Shown here in pieces: positions 12,601 to 23,482 of a DNA stretch of 64,000 nt. Source of the stretch: Strix aluco (lineage: Eukaryota > Chordata > Aves > Strigiformes > Strigidae). Location: positions 10,958,948 through 11,022,947 of the forward strand of contig NC_133948.1 in NCBI RefSeq assembly GCF_031877795.1. Direction: 5' to 3'. The notes beneath the pieces were generated by a model that made no database searches, was not told the DNA's origin, and saw only the letters and a program-made list of their open reading frames with translations. A program made the position numbers and the translations under genes. Position 1 is the first letter of the stretch, and each line of letters starts with the position of its first letter.

Positions 12601-15514
12601 ACTTAAATGTTTACTTTGTTTATATGAAGTCAACTCAACATCAGAAAGTTACGCTATACTGACAACCAGAGACAAAATTCTTCAATTTGCCTGCTGGCCC
12701 AGGCCCAACCAGGTGACAGAAGCAGACAGCACCAACACCACCACCCATGCCAATGGACAGGCAGACTAAAGGGTTTAACGTAACCACCTGTGATGGAGCT
12801 ATACTTGTAGAATAATCCACTCCCCTCTTTCTCCCCAACAGCCATCAGGAAGCTCTGGGGGGAAGGAGACCATCAAGCAGAAATTGATGATATTATGAAG
12901 GAGAAGGTTGCAATGACAAGCACAAAAACCTTGCGTGTCCTTGAAGTAATAAAAGAGCGATCTTTGCGCTGGCAACTTTACATTTTGATGACTGTCATGA
13001 CCACCTTGCAGCTCTGTGGAATCAATGCAGTTGAGTGCTCTCATCATTCCCAGAACAAGAGACAACTCTATTCAGTGTTACAAACCCCTCTAAATTAATG
13101 TTATTACACCAGCTTAGAAATACAGCACAATTGCAACACTTTTTTCACAGGTGCATTTCCTCTCTGCATTTTTCAGATATACTTCTATTCCTTTGAAGTA
13201 TTCCACACGGCCAAGTTTGAAGAATACCTCATCCCATACGTGTCCCTGGGAGTTGGGTTGTGTGAATGCTTATCCTCTATACTGTGTGTAAGTCTTCTCA
13301 GACTTGAGTTTGAAGGGAAAATTTAATGTGGTCAACAATTGTACTTTTCCTTACTTATAACTGGGCTTGGGGAAAATTTGTATAACCTAAGACACATCTT
13401 CCTGCCTCTGCAAAACCACATGCAGGATAAAAGGCAGCTCTTTTCCCAAATTATTTGCATGACTGTATGTCTTTAGACTCATTTTTATTCTGTAAAATAG
13501 TTTTCTGATGTTCTGGATTAGATGTGTGTGTGCACAATTCAATATATACTGGCAAGTAAGAAAGGGAAGAACTGTCTAATAACAGCCTAGGGTTGACTAA
13601 TAAACACAGCTTAATTAATAATGAATTAGCTTTCAAGAAGCTAATCAAATTCATTAGGAATTAAGAGACTCTCAAATGACATTGATTTCTGGTTATTATT
13701 CAGATAAGTCTTCTGTGAAGAATACATGGAGAGGGGAGGAATTATTTCATTTGAGAACTGGGATTTATGACCAGTGTTTCCTGCTTTTCAGAGCACCCTT
13801 ATAGACCGATTTGGGAGGAAGGTGCTGCTGTGGGGAGGATACACGCTGATGTGCTCTGTGCTAGCGCTCCTTACCATGACCCTGTCACTGCAGGTAAAGA
13901 GGCAGCAGCCTTCTGGTTACTTACCCAGCATCAGCCCACTTTTCCCATCTTGCCTCACAGCATATGTACAAAAACTTGAGTTGGTGGCAGAAAACACAGA
14001 GCTATTCTGCCATGTATCTAACGGTTTGATATCACTGGTTTCTCACTTCTAGCATCAGTTTTTCTGGATGCACTACTTCAGTGTTATCTTGATCTTCCTA
14101 TTCGTTGTCTTCTATGGAATTGGACCATGTGAGTATATCAGTGGCAATGCTGAGAGGATATTTTGTATCATATTGGTTGGTGACACAACTGACAGAGGAA
14201 GAACACTCTAGTCCCAGGGTACAAAATTCTAGAAATTACAGACAGAGGGGCAGATATGTACAACCAGACGACAGGAAAAGGATAGACACCTCAAATTTTA
14301 TTGCTGATCACAGATCTAAATAATTTAAAACATGGTATCATCTTCTCCAGAGGGTCTGAGATAGAGATTTCAGAACAATTTTTTAAGTACTCAGCTAAAA
14401 CCAGGATTCTAGGCATTGCCAGGTACATCATAGTAATCAAACTTTTTATTAACTTAGCAAGTTAAGCTTTATGCCTACCAACATGCTTCAGGTGGAACTG
14501 TCCACAGGAGCCAAAAGGGGTCAGTTTTATAAATTACTGCACTAATAACGGCTACCAGTGCAATACGGAACTGCATAGATCCACTGGCACCAGGAAAATG
14601 ATTCCAGTATGTAGGAGAGAAACCTAAATTAACAGCTGAGGTCTGAAATTAACAGCTGTAGTACCTTTCTGGAATCAAGGTCTTTCACCCACATAGCAGA
14701 AGCCACCTACCAGCAGGCCACCTATTCTGCCTGTCTGACATTTTCTATCACTGCCATTGTAAGGATCTTCAGCAGAAGAAAGGTGTGCACTGAGGAACTA
14801 AGGAAACACATATACCTGGTTTGTGTTTTGTTTTTCTTTTTCAGCTGGAACCACTATATCCATCATGGTTGAAATCTTCAGCCAGTCATTCAGACCATCA
14901 GCCTTTCTGATTGTTGGCTGCATCAACTGGATGGGACTGTTTGTACTTGGGATGATTTTTCCACTGATTGTTGTAAGTGACTCTAACTGGATCCCTCCCT
15001 CCAGGCTAATCCACTTCTGAATGCTGACAGGGAGCAAAATAATAGCAATAAATTGCAGTGACATGCAAAGCTTAGAGCTCTGTCCAAATACCAACCTGCT
15101 CAGGAATCCCCCAGGCCTGTCAGAGGAGCAGCAATTGGACTCAGGTCAAACACAGCCAGTGGAAACTCCTGGTTTGATACTCATCCTGGTTTGGTATTGA
15201 GCATACCTTTAAATTTTTATGACTAAGATACAGACTTGCACCCAAGGGCAGGGAAATAGAAGCGAGATTTTTATTTTCCTTACAGTGTCTCCCATTTCTG
15301 CTTGCAGGATAATCTCGGACCCTTCTGCTTCCTTATCTTTTTGGGAATCCTTGCTTTATCAGCAATTTTCATCTACCTGTATCTCCCTGAGACCAAGGGA
15401 AAGTCAATCATGGAAATAAAAGCAGAGTTCAACAAGCTAAATTTTGGAAAAAAAGAAACCTCAGTCACTGAAAATAACTTTCCTAAGGAACAGTTGTTCT
15501 GCACCAAACTCTGA
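6625..15514 (+). CDS. SLC2A11: SLC2A11-like facilitative hexose transporter (class II GLUT), complete
   Basis: Major-facilitator sugar carrier with 12 membrane helices, expected in the plasma membrane. Coding exons by hand: 6625-6648, 8752-8850, 9292-9452, 11053-11177, 11434-11563, 12132-12280, 12842-13029, 13177-13287, 13792-13893, 14053-14128, 14845-14972, 15308-15514; 1500 nt, 499 aa, normal for GLUTs. The start is a tiny first exon coding MATFFSDL followed by a GTAAGT donor. Visible motifs: an N-glycosylation sequon NET at residue 48 in the first outer loop, QLCGINA at 286-292 in helix 7, RFGRK in loop 8 and LPETKG at 457-462. Helix 7 reads N-A-I at 291-293; an isoleucine there is linked to fructose transport in other GLUTs, so fructose use is an inference. 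Oddities: the loop-6 PESPR signature reads PDSPS (211-215), the loop-2 GR[RK] motif is degenerate (KYRKKK), and the donor after exon 7 is a weak GTTGAG. It could be SLC2A11 or SLC2A11B. Confidence 0.92.
6849..6974. repeat. (AAAAT)n microsatellite, about 25 units
   Basis: An almost perfect pentanucleotide array of about 126 bp in intron 1 of the complete SLC2A11-like gene, roughly 200 bp after the first coding exon. The apparent FILFY-repeat open frame on the minus strand is only the translation of this array. Near-perfect units suggest a young, length-variable locus. Confidence 0.97.
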
Positions 15515-18130
15515 ATGTCCAGAGGAGAAATTTGCATCTCTTAGAAAAGACAGGAAACAGTGTTGCAATAGAACTGAACAGGAAACATTAAAAACAGACT
15601 GCAAGCTCTTCTGTCTCTTATTCCTTTTCTCTTTTTTTTTTTTTTTTTAAATATAGATATGAAATTCATTATGCTAGAGTTTTATTTCTTGCTGTTATCT
15701 AAATATTTTCACAAGAAATTTCATCACTCAGTTTTAAGATCTACTGGATATAATGAGATTTTTTCTAATAATCAAAAAAAAAAATTATACTAGTCTACCT
15801 TATGAAGTTTTAAAAACATTTTGTTAACAGTTTATAGGGCCCAAATCCTGATACAAGATAGTACATACAGGCTCTGCTCACAGCCCTGGACCTACAGCTC
15901 TGGGCCTCAGTTGGTCTCTTGTTCCCAGGAGTCCTGTCCAATGCCACAGGTACCTGAACAGTTCGTTACTGAGCTTTCCTAAATGAGACCTCACCAGCTC
16001 TAAGCACCTCAGAATCAGTAAACTGCTGACAAATAGTTCAGAGAAGGGTATCAGAAATATGAAAGAACAAGTGACATCATTTAAGAAGACAAACCAAGGG
16101 AAGAAAGGATTAAGAAGGCTAAATAATCATCTGTCATGAGGCTGGGGAAACACAGAAGTCTAAAATACTTGACTAGCAGGCTTACAGAGGAAAAGCTAGG
16201 TATGTGGTTTAGGGTGACCCGAGCAGATAGGGATTCAAAACTTAGCACAGTAAATTAGGAAAAAAGGTTTCAACCATGCTAATAGAAAAAAATATTGAAA
16301 GTGAAATTGTACTGTGCAATAGTCCTTCTGGAGATGGCATGAAAATCTCAGTGGGGAACATCCTAGTAACCTTAGGCAGGGAGATGGACCTGCCAAACAG
16401 AGATATTATTGCATGCAAAAGTAGTGAAATGGCTCCTATAAAATAAAGCACACTCCCAAGAGCATCTGTGGTGTCTAAGGATCTGATTTCCAACCTGGTA
16501 CATCAGCTTCTGGGAATTACATCAGATGTTTTCAGAGAAGAAAGAGTTTGTTTTGGAAATGTTTTTCTTGTTATGTAAGCAAGCTGCGAATAACGGGTGA
16601 TTATTGTACCCAGCAGAAAAAATAGGTTGTGACGTTCATTGGAAATAGAGTCTAAGATTTTCCAAGTGACCATTAACAACTATAGTATGATTTGTAACTA
16701 AATGCTTTGGATCATGCTGCCTCCCTTTAGCTAATCACTGAAGAAGATTCATCAATATAACAAACAGCAGTTCCTCTCCTTACAGATGGAGCTGTCACCT
16801 GAGTTTGTTTTTAATGCTTTGACATAGGAAACATGCCCTGAAAATTCTGTTTGTACAGACTTTATTTCTGGGGTTTTTTTCAGGATCTTTATTATTTTCA
16901 GAATGCTTCAGATACAGGAGACACAATCCACTAACATGGGCTGTAGATTAATGCTTGCATATAGTAATTCATCTCCTGACTTTTTATTTCCTGGCTCTTT
17001 ACAGCAAGGATGCTACAGGGAACAACTGACTTAAAATCAACATACACCACACAATCAACTTAAGCGTGTTCATTCAGAGATTATCACCATTTAAAAAGTA
17101 TTTGTTTAAATCACACTGTTGAAGTACAAGCATTTAGGGCAAGCTACGGAAAGCTCTCCTTCTTTTCCACAGGCTGAAGAATTGAGTTTATAGAAAGCCC
17201 TTAAATCACAGAAACTACTGGGCATAAACACACCCATCACCTTTAACATGGAGAGATTAACAAACCATTTATTTCATCCTCATCAGCATTTCCAACCTGC
17301 TTTCCTCCCCACATCTCACTGCAAACACTCCCTACCAAATGCCATATGACCTCTCTAAATCACTTCTCTCTTGTAAGACTCTACTAGGCAAAGAGAACTG
17401 ATCTCAGCTCTGCCATATACTCTGCTCTGGATAAAACCCTTTCATTTTAGAAAGCCTGTGGATTTCCTATCTCCAGGAGCTCCTGTTGACTGTTATGGGA
17501 CTATTTGCACAACAAAGGAGCAAGTTGAAAACAAGCCGCCTCTTGAGTATGTAGAACCCAGCCCTCGCCACAGTGGAAAAATCAAGACTCTGATTTTAAG
17601 GCATTTTTGTCATGACTTAGTCACAGTTCAGGGAAGGTCTCCACAACATGTGGTACTGGGGTTTTTCTCTTATGGCCTATTCCACAGAAAGAGTCCCAGA
17701 CCTCACAGTTGAGGCACCCATCTAAATTTTTTAAATGATTATGAGACTTGCATAAAGAAGCACATTATAACTCTCCCACTCTCAAGCAGTCTCTGAAACA
17801 CTTGCTTTTCAGTGGTTTTCATGATCAGGCTGTAACCAAATATGAAGTGTCATTTTGGATGCTTTGATTTCCAGAGTGCAAAAAGCCCACTCTCCCCACT
17901 ACAGAAGCTGTACATTGACTATCTGCATTAGCAGCCTGCAGATGGCACATGCAGCCTCGCCTCTCCTGAGGCACTCTCTCCCCTCCAGGCACACCTGAGG
18001 AAGGTACCACTGACTATTTAAAGGCTCCTGAGGCGCTTACTAGTACAGTGGGGTAAACTGTCTTGCAGGTGGGTTAGAAGCAAAGGTGTGAACAAGGTGA
18101 GCTGAATGAAAATCCTCTTGCAATCCAAAG
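15515..18130. other. Intergenic stretch between SLC2A11-like gene and MIF paralogue
   Basis: Contains the 3' UTR of the transporter, with candidate poly(A) hexamers ATTAAA near 15588 and AATAAA at 16442, a T-run near 15631, and the core promoter of the MIF paralogue at the end. No other exon or repeat was recognised. Confidence 0.5.
18015..18022 (+). promoter_or_regulatory. TATA-like box of the MIF paralogue
   Basis: TATTTAAA lies about 115 bp upstream of the start codon of the MIF paralogue, which would place the transcript start near 18045. The surrounding DNA is not a CpG island, unlike the promoter of MIF itself. The match is to sequence only; no transcript evidence is available. Confidence 0.4.
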
Positions 18131-21100
18131 ATGCCTAAATTCATTATTAACACAAATATAAGCAAGGATAAAGTTCCAGAGTCTTTCACGGGGGAGCTTA
18201 CCCAACAGTTATCAAAAGCAATGGGCAAACCAGCACAGGTAAGTCCAGATGCTTGAATGTTTTCTTTACTTAGTCAGCTGTGCCTATGCAATGAGCTATT
18301 TCTCAGTGATAGCCTCTATAAACTAATATACTTCTCTCTGCACAAATGTCAAATACTTGTTTGTTGTAACTTAGCTCTGAGGTTTTAAAACACTTGAAGT
18401 ATTTAAACTAGCTTTGTATATGATGGTATTCCATGTAGGTCGAGACACGGGATGTGTGGTGGGTATGTATGTGCAGGTATCTCTGAACATCTCTCAAGAA
18501 TCTAGCTGACTGAAAGCAAGCCTCACCCTCTAACTTCCTTGCAGAGTCCTGCTGAATCTGTTTGTTACATGCCACCAAATTGCCTGTGGCCTAGTGGTTA
18601 CAGCTGAAGAAAGAAAATAAGGTATTCAGCTTGCTTGGACATCTAGCAAAAATACCCACGTGATATCCTGCTGCTTGTAGTCAAAACACCGGAGTAAATT
18701 CTGTCTGCTGGTTTCATTACCAAGCTGAGGGATTTTTACCTGCCAAAACCCATGGCAATAAGCTACTGAGGTGGAATGCTGAAATACTGTCATTAAGGGT
18801 CTTGTAAAGTTTTTATTTTCTTACTTAATCCTGAAAGGTCACTAGTCACTGTATCAGTTGTTTACTGAAGACTGTTGATGAATATGAAAAACAAAGTGAA
18901 AGCTGCTCTAGAGAGCTACAAGCTTTACAACATGAGCTACTTCTCAGCTGCTGCAGCAGCAGTAACTTAATGAATTGGCTATAGATCTTCAGCAGCTTGA
19001 TGAAGTACTCCTTCTATGTATTCACTAGAAAATGAGTATTTTCAGAAAATGTTTCTTATTTTCCTTTGGGAGCGATGCTTTGAAGCTCTAGAAAGAATGA
19101 AGTTCTGGTGCCTACAGAAAGGATTGTGAGGGCTCCCTGGCAAACCTTTCTCTGCCCACTGGGACGCCTAAAGCTCTTGAGCAGATCTTTGCTCTTCATG
19201 GAAACAAAGTGCTCTGACATGGGAGTGACCCCAGACTGCTTCAGGTGACAACAGAGATCTCTGAACCCCCTAGCAATTGTTTGGTAACTGCCAGAGGTGG
19301 AAGTGTCCTAAGAAAGGGGAAAAATGGACCCGAAATTAAAAACCAAGTAGGATAACTGAAAATATTAGAACAAGCTTTGGAATGTCTTAAAAATGGTAAG
19401 AAAATTGTGAGCAGCTGGCCTGGTTTTGTCAAAATCAGGAACACTTTAAACAGTCCCACAGTCGTGTCTTCTGCTCAGATCTAGTCAACGCTTCCCGTGA
19501 TGGCTCAGTGGAGCAAGATGTGCAGGTGGCCATAGCTTGTATGCACAGGAGACAGTAAGAATTCAAGAACATAGTAAGAGATATCTTCTCAAGTCAAGAA
19601 GCTTTCCTTCAATAGCTGATTAATAAGTCAAACTGCACAAAAGACAAATAACAATTCATTAAAGAGGAAAGGATTTGGGGAGCTGTTATGGGTTATAACA
19701 TGAATAAGAGTTAAGACAATGCTTGGGAGCAGGGGCAGTTCCCTTCTGTTGGCCACAAGGGAGAACTAAGCCTCAGCAGGAGTACTCCATCCAGTCTCAG
19801 GCCTTTTATTTTGAGAAAGAGGGAGGCAGGTTAGAGATGCACCAATGGAAAAACGCTAAAGAAATAAGATAATGCAAGGATCAATAGACACTGGCTCTTC
19901 TAGGAGAGCAGGATGAAAAGGTAGGCTGTTATGAAAGAGACAGGAACTTTTTTCTTTCTTCCTCAGTGGCAGAAAGCAGCCAGCTTAACTTGCAGCAAAA
20001 TTTCAGCTAATTCTTGGAGGAAAATTTTAAAAGTTTCTGTGATTTCCAGTCAGGTTTTGCATTGGACTTGTACCATGGATCCCACCAGTGGTGGGATGGT
20101 TAATAGTACTGACACTTCTTTCACCAATCAAATTCTCAGTTCAGCACTGATAATTAGAATATTTCTATTTGTTGTATGGCTGTAGACTTTAAAAGACAGT
20201 TCTATGTTGTTGGATGTTGTCATCAAATTGATTTGGTGCTGAGTTAAAAAGCCAACTGACGTGGAGAAGCCTGGTTCTACTGTGTCTCTTCCAGGCAGAT
20301 AGTTTGATGCCTGATAAAGGGGCCCCTCTGTCTCTAGGGACAGTAATGGTGCTCTATGCGATCGATCAGTCTCATTAAACATGTAGGAAATCAATCTCTG
20401 TCAAATTTGACCAAAGTTAGTTATCTTGGGGAATAGGCAGAAGCATGTTTTAGGCTTGTATAAGCCTCGTCTCCAGAAAGCAGGCTTAACTGTAAATAGG
20501 AGTAGGATTATATTATTTTTTTTTCCAACACATGCAGTAATATAATGAAATTCTTATGTAAAACTGATGTGTTCTATCCCTCTTCAAAAAAAAAAAAAAG
20601 GTATTTTTTTATCAGTCTAGCAAACAAGTACTTGCTTTTGGGGGGAGGGGGGGTGTCAGCTGGTGGTTCTTGCATAACAGCTCCTGAATATAAAGCTAGA
20701 GGCCAGGGCTGGGATGCAGCTGGAACAGGTTTGTGCAGCCGTGTGGAAGGGATATGTAATGGGACTTAGAAATATACAGGGAACAACAAAGAGATTTTTT
20801 GAAGAGGACATGCAAGCTCTTCGTGACAGAGGAGGCAATAGGAAAGGGAGAATCTCTTAGTTATAACACAGAAAGAAGGAAAGGATTAGGGTGGGCTGGA
20901 ATGCAGAGCTTTCCTCTCACAGGAAATGGTACCATTTGGAAAAAATACTGATTTTTATTTTTAATCAAATAGGGTTTTTTCTAACGGAAAAACCGTTTCA
21001 AACATGTTCAAACTGCTCTCAGAAAATAATGCTGATTAACACTTCAGCTTGACTTTTTTAAAACAATAATTGCTTCCAGGGTGGATGTTCAAGGTGTACA

Positions 21101-23318
21101 TGTACCTACAGTTGGCAGAGCACAGAGCGTCCAGCCAGGGGAGAACTGGGCCAAGCAAGTGGTACCTCAGCAGGATCTCCTTGGCTTACCCTGCACTGCT
21201 GTGGCCTGATGCACCTTGCACCCAAACAAGCTGTAAATGATGGCCAAGACTAATTACCCAGACAACTCCTGGTACTCAGGCTAGCTTGTTTGACCAAGAG
21301 GGTTAATTGCTGCTCAGTTCCAATGATGCGCTGCTAATAAACGTGGGTAAGAACAGAACAGAAGCCAGATGGATGCCAAAGGAACTGATCCCTGGATTCC
21401 TCCGTGTGTGGATCTGACACTGTGTATTAGCAGCAGGGAAAATTGCAGGCTGGTCATTAATATTAACATAGATACTTTCTTCCTTTTTTTCCTGCTACCA
21501 AGAACAAAAGTAGGATTAGGCTGTATTTTGTTTAATGAGGGGGATGTTGATTTAGACCTCTGCTGTGTCAGCTCACATTTACCTCATCAGGGAAGACTGC
21601 AGCGGGAGCCAGTGAGGTGTGAAATCTCTCTGGAACGTAGGGCAGCAGCAATGCAGTTACACACCCCCACTCGCACCCAGCCTTCCTGCACAGGCAGGGA
21701 GAGCCCAGTGCCTCCGAGGAGGTTCTGGAGGTATTGCAGGTCACTGACCTCTTGGAGCACCTGAACTTTCTACCCCAAATTTCGAGTCAGTAAAGATGCA
21801 GGGTCCTCCTAACAGTGTACCTGGGCTGAGCGTCCAGAACCCATCTTTCAGTAGATAATTGGACACACTGGGGTTGAAGGTTTCAGGACAGCAAGGAAGG
21901 AAGGATCTTTGCCACAGGGTAACTTAAGAACAAGGGTGAAACTATTTGCATTTTAGTAAGTGGTGAAAAGCATCTCTGAGTGCCTGGGACTGCTTTTTTT
22001 TTTTTTTTTGCTTGTTTGTTGTTTTTTTTTTTTATGTGCTGCTAATACTTTTAGTTAAGTGTACAGATTAAAGGATTGTGATGGCAGTGCCTGTTCCCAA
22101 ATGGTATGTCATGGGAATGTGATTGTATTTCATACCTTCTCATCTCTGACTTGCAGGAAAATATTTAGGAAGTCTGGAAATGCAATGAAATACATGCGGG
22201 AGAATTTCAAAAGCATAACTGATAGGCTTGCACCTATTTCCACTGCAGTTTAGGTACACAATACCTTCCTGCATTTTCAAAACTTTTCCTAACATGGCAA
22301 AGGAAAATAATATTCTCTTCTTCTTTCAACAGTATCTAGCAATACAGATCTCTCCTGATCAGCTGATGTCCTTTGGTGGCTCCACAGACCCTTGTGCTAT
22401 GTGCTTTCTCTACAGCATTGGAAAGATAGGAGAGCAGGAGAACAAGGTCTACTCCAAATTGCTTTGTGACCTGCTGAACAAACAGCTGAAAATACCATCT
22501 GACAGGTGAGCTCATACAGCAACTTCTCTGACATGACTTTCCACAGATTGTTAAAACTATTAATCCCAGACTTGTCCTTTGGTGTTCTTCTATTAACCTT
22601 CTGCTTGAAGAGGCTAAATGTCAAGTCAATGGAACAACTCTCCAATTAAAAAGAGGAAAGGAGCAATTGCATAAGCTGCAATGCCAATGCCCACAAGCTG
22701 TAAAACTTCTCTTAGTTAAAATGATGGCAATCCAGGCACTGCATGCACCCACAGATCTCATATGTGCAAAAGCCCAGGCACAGACACAATAACCTGACGA
22801 TACTAAATTGATAACTTGAGTAACATGTACTAACACTTCCCTACTGCCTGTGGGGTACAAGTGGAGGTTTATTACAAAAGCTTCCACTTACATAAAAGCA
22901 TTTCTAGTCCTCATCCTGAAGATACATCAATCTGCTCCAGAAATGACTAAATAAAACACAGCATCCTCAGATGTCCTTAAAACAAGAAGCAGAAAAATAC
23001 CAGGAACTCCAGAATGCAAGTAGACAAGGCATTAAAAGGGTGGGTGGGGGATGTGGAATATGTAACACTCAAACCTACCTGCCAGCATTCGCAAAAAAGA
23101 AATGCGCAACTTGCTGAGACGCAGTGCAGGCCTGGGAAGTGTAAAGCCCTGAGGAACTGTCTACAGCATGGCTGTGTCCTGCTGCGGAACACCCTGGCCA
23201 GCCTGCAGCGCCCTGCTCTCGGCAGCTAACGGTGTTTGTCTTCCCTTTCAGAATCTATGTCAGCTTCTTCGACATCAGTGCTGGCAATGTGGGCTGGAAC
23301 AACACCACCTTTGCTTGA
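18131..23318 (+). CDS. MIF-like protein, divergent tandem paralogue of MIF
   Basis: A three-exon gene (18131-18238, 22333-22505, 23252-23318) coding 115 aa, the same length and exon phases (108/173/67 nt) as MIF. By hand alignment about two thirds of residues match the MIF encoded 3.2 kb downstream. It keeps Met-Pro at the start, so the catalytic N-terminal Pro1 would be exposed, plus Lys32 (GKPAQ), Ile64 (SIGKIG), Tyr95, Val106 and Trp108, and a CxxC motif (CAMC) at 56-59. Differences at known MIF sites are His40 to Gln and Asn97 to Ser (numbering from Pro1). MIF-family proteins are trimeric tautomerases secreted without a signal peptide and act as cytokines through CD74. All splice sites are canonical and there are no stops, so it looks functional. 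The promoter is TATA-like and CpG-poor. An AATAAA lies at 23477. It is not DDT, whose sequence is quite different. Whether it is a cytokine or tautomerase is not shown. Confidence 0.92.
18239..22332. other. Long intron 1 of the MIF paralogue
   Basis: A 4.1 kb intron, against about 1 kb in MIF. It holds homopolymer stretches (A-run near 20587, G-rich run near 20640, T-runs near 21999 and 22021) and no recognised exon, RNA gene or transposon. Open frames inside it, including one at 21369-21764, have no family resemblance. Confidence 0.55.
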
Positions 23319-23476
23319 GGTTGCCCTCGGGTGGTAAGAGTTTATTCCTGAACCCTCACCCTGGGTTTTGAGCACTGCAGTTCTAGTCATGTTACCACTA
23401 TCTGGCACAAATGCAAGAGGCAGTGGTTCCTTAGTCGCTGCTACCCACTGGTGTTTAACACCTTGTCTGCTGCTTA

Positions 23477-23482
23477 AATAAA
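23477..23482 (+). terminator. Poly(A) signal of the MIF paralogue
   Basis: AATAAA about 160 bp after the stop codon, well placed for a short 3' UTR like that of MIF. Confidence 0.6.

Noticed and set aside
21369-21764. 131-codon frame in intron 1 of the MIF paralogue
   Set aside because: No homology recognised and no splice or promoter context; judged a chance frame.
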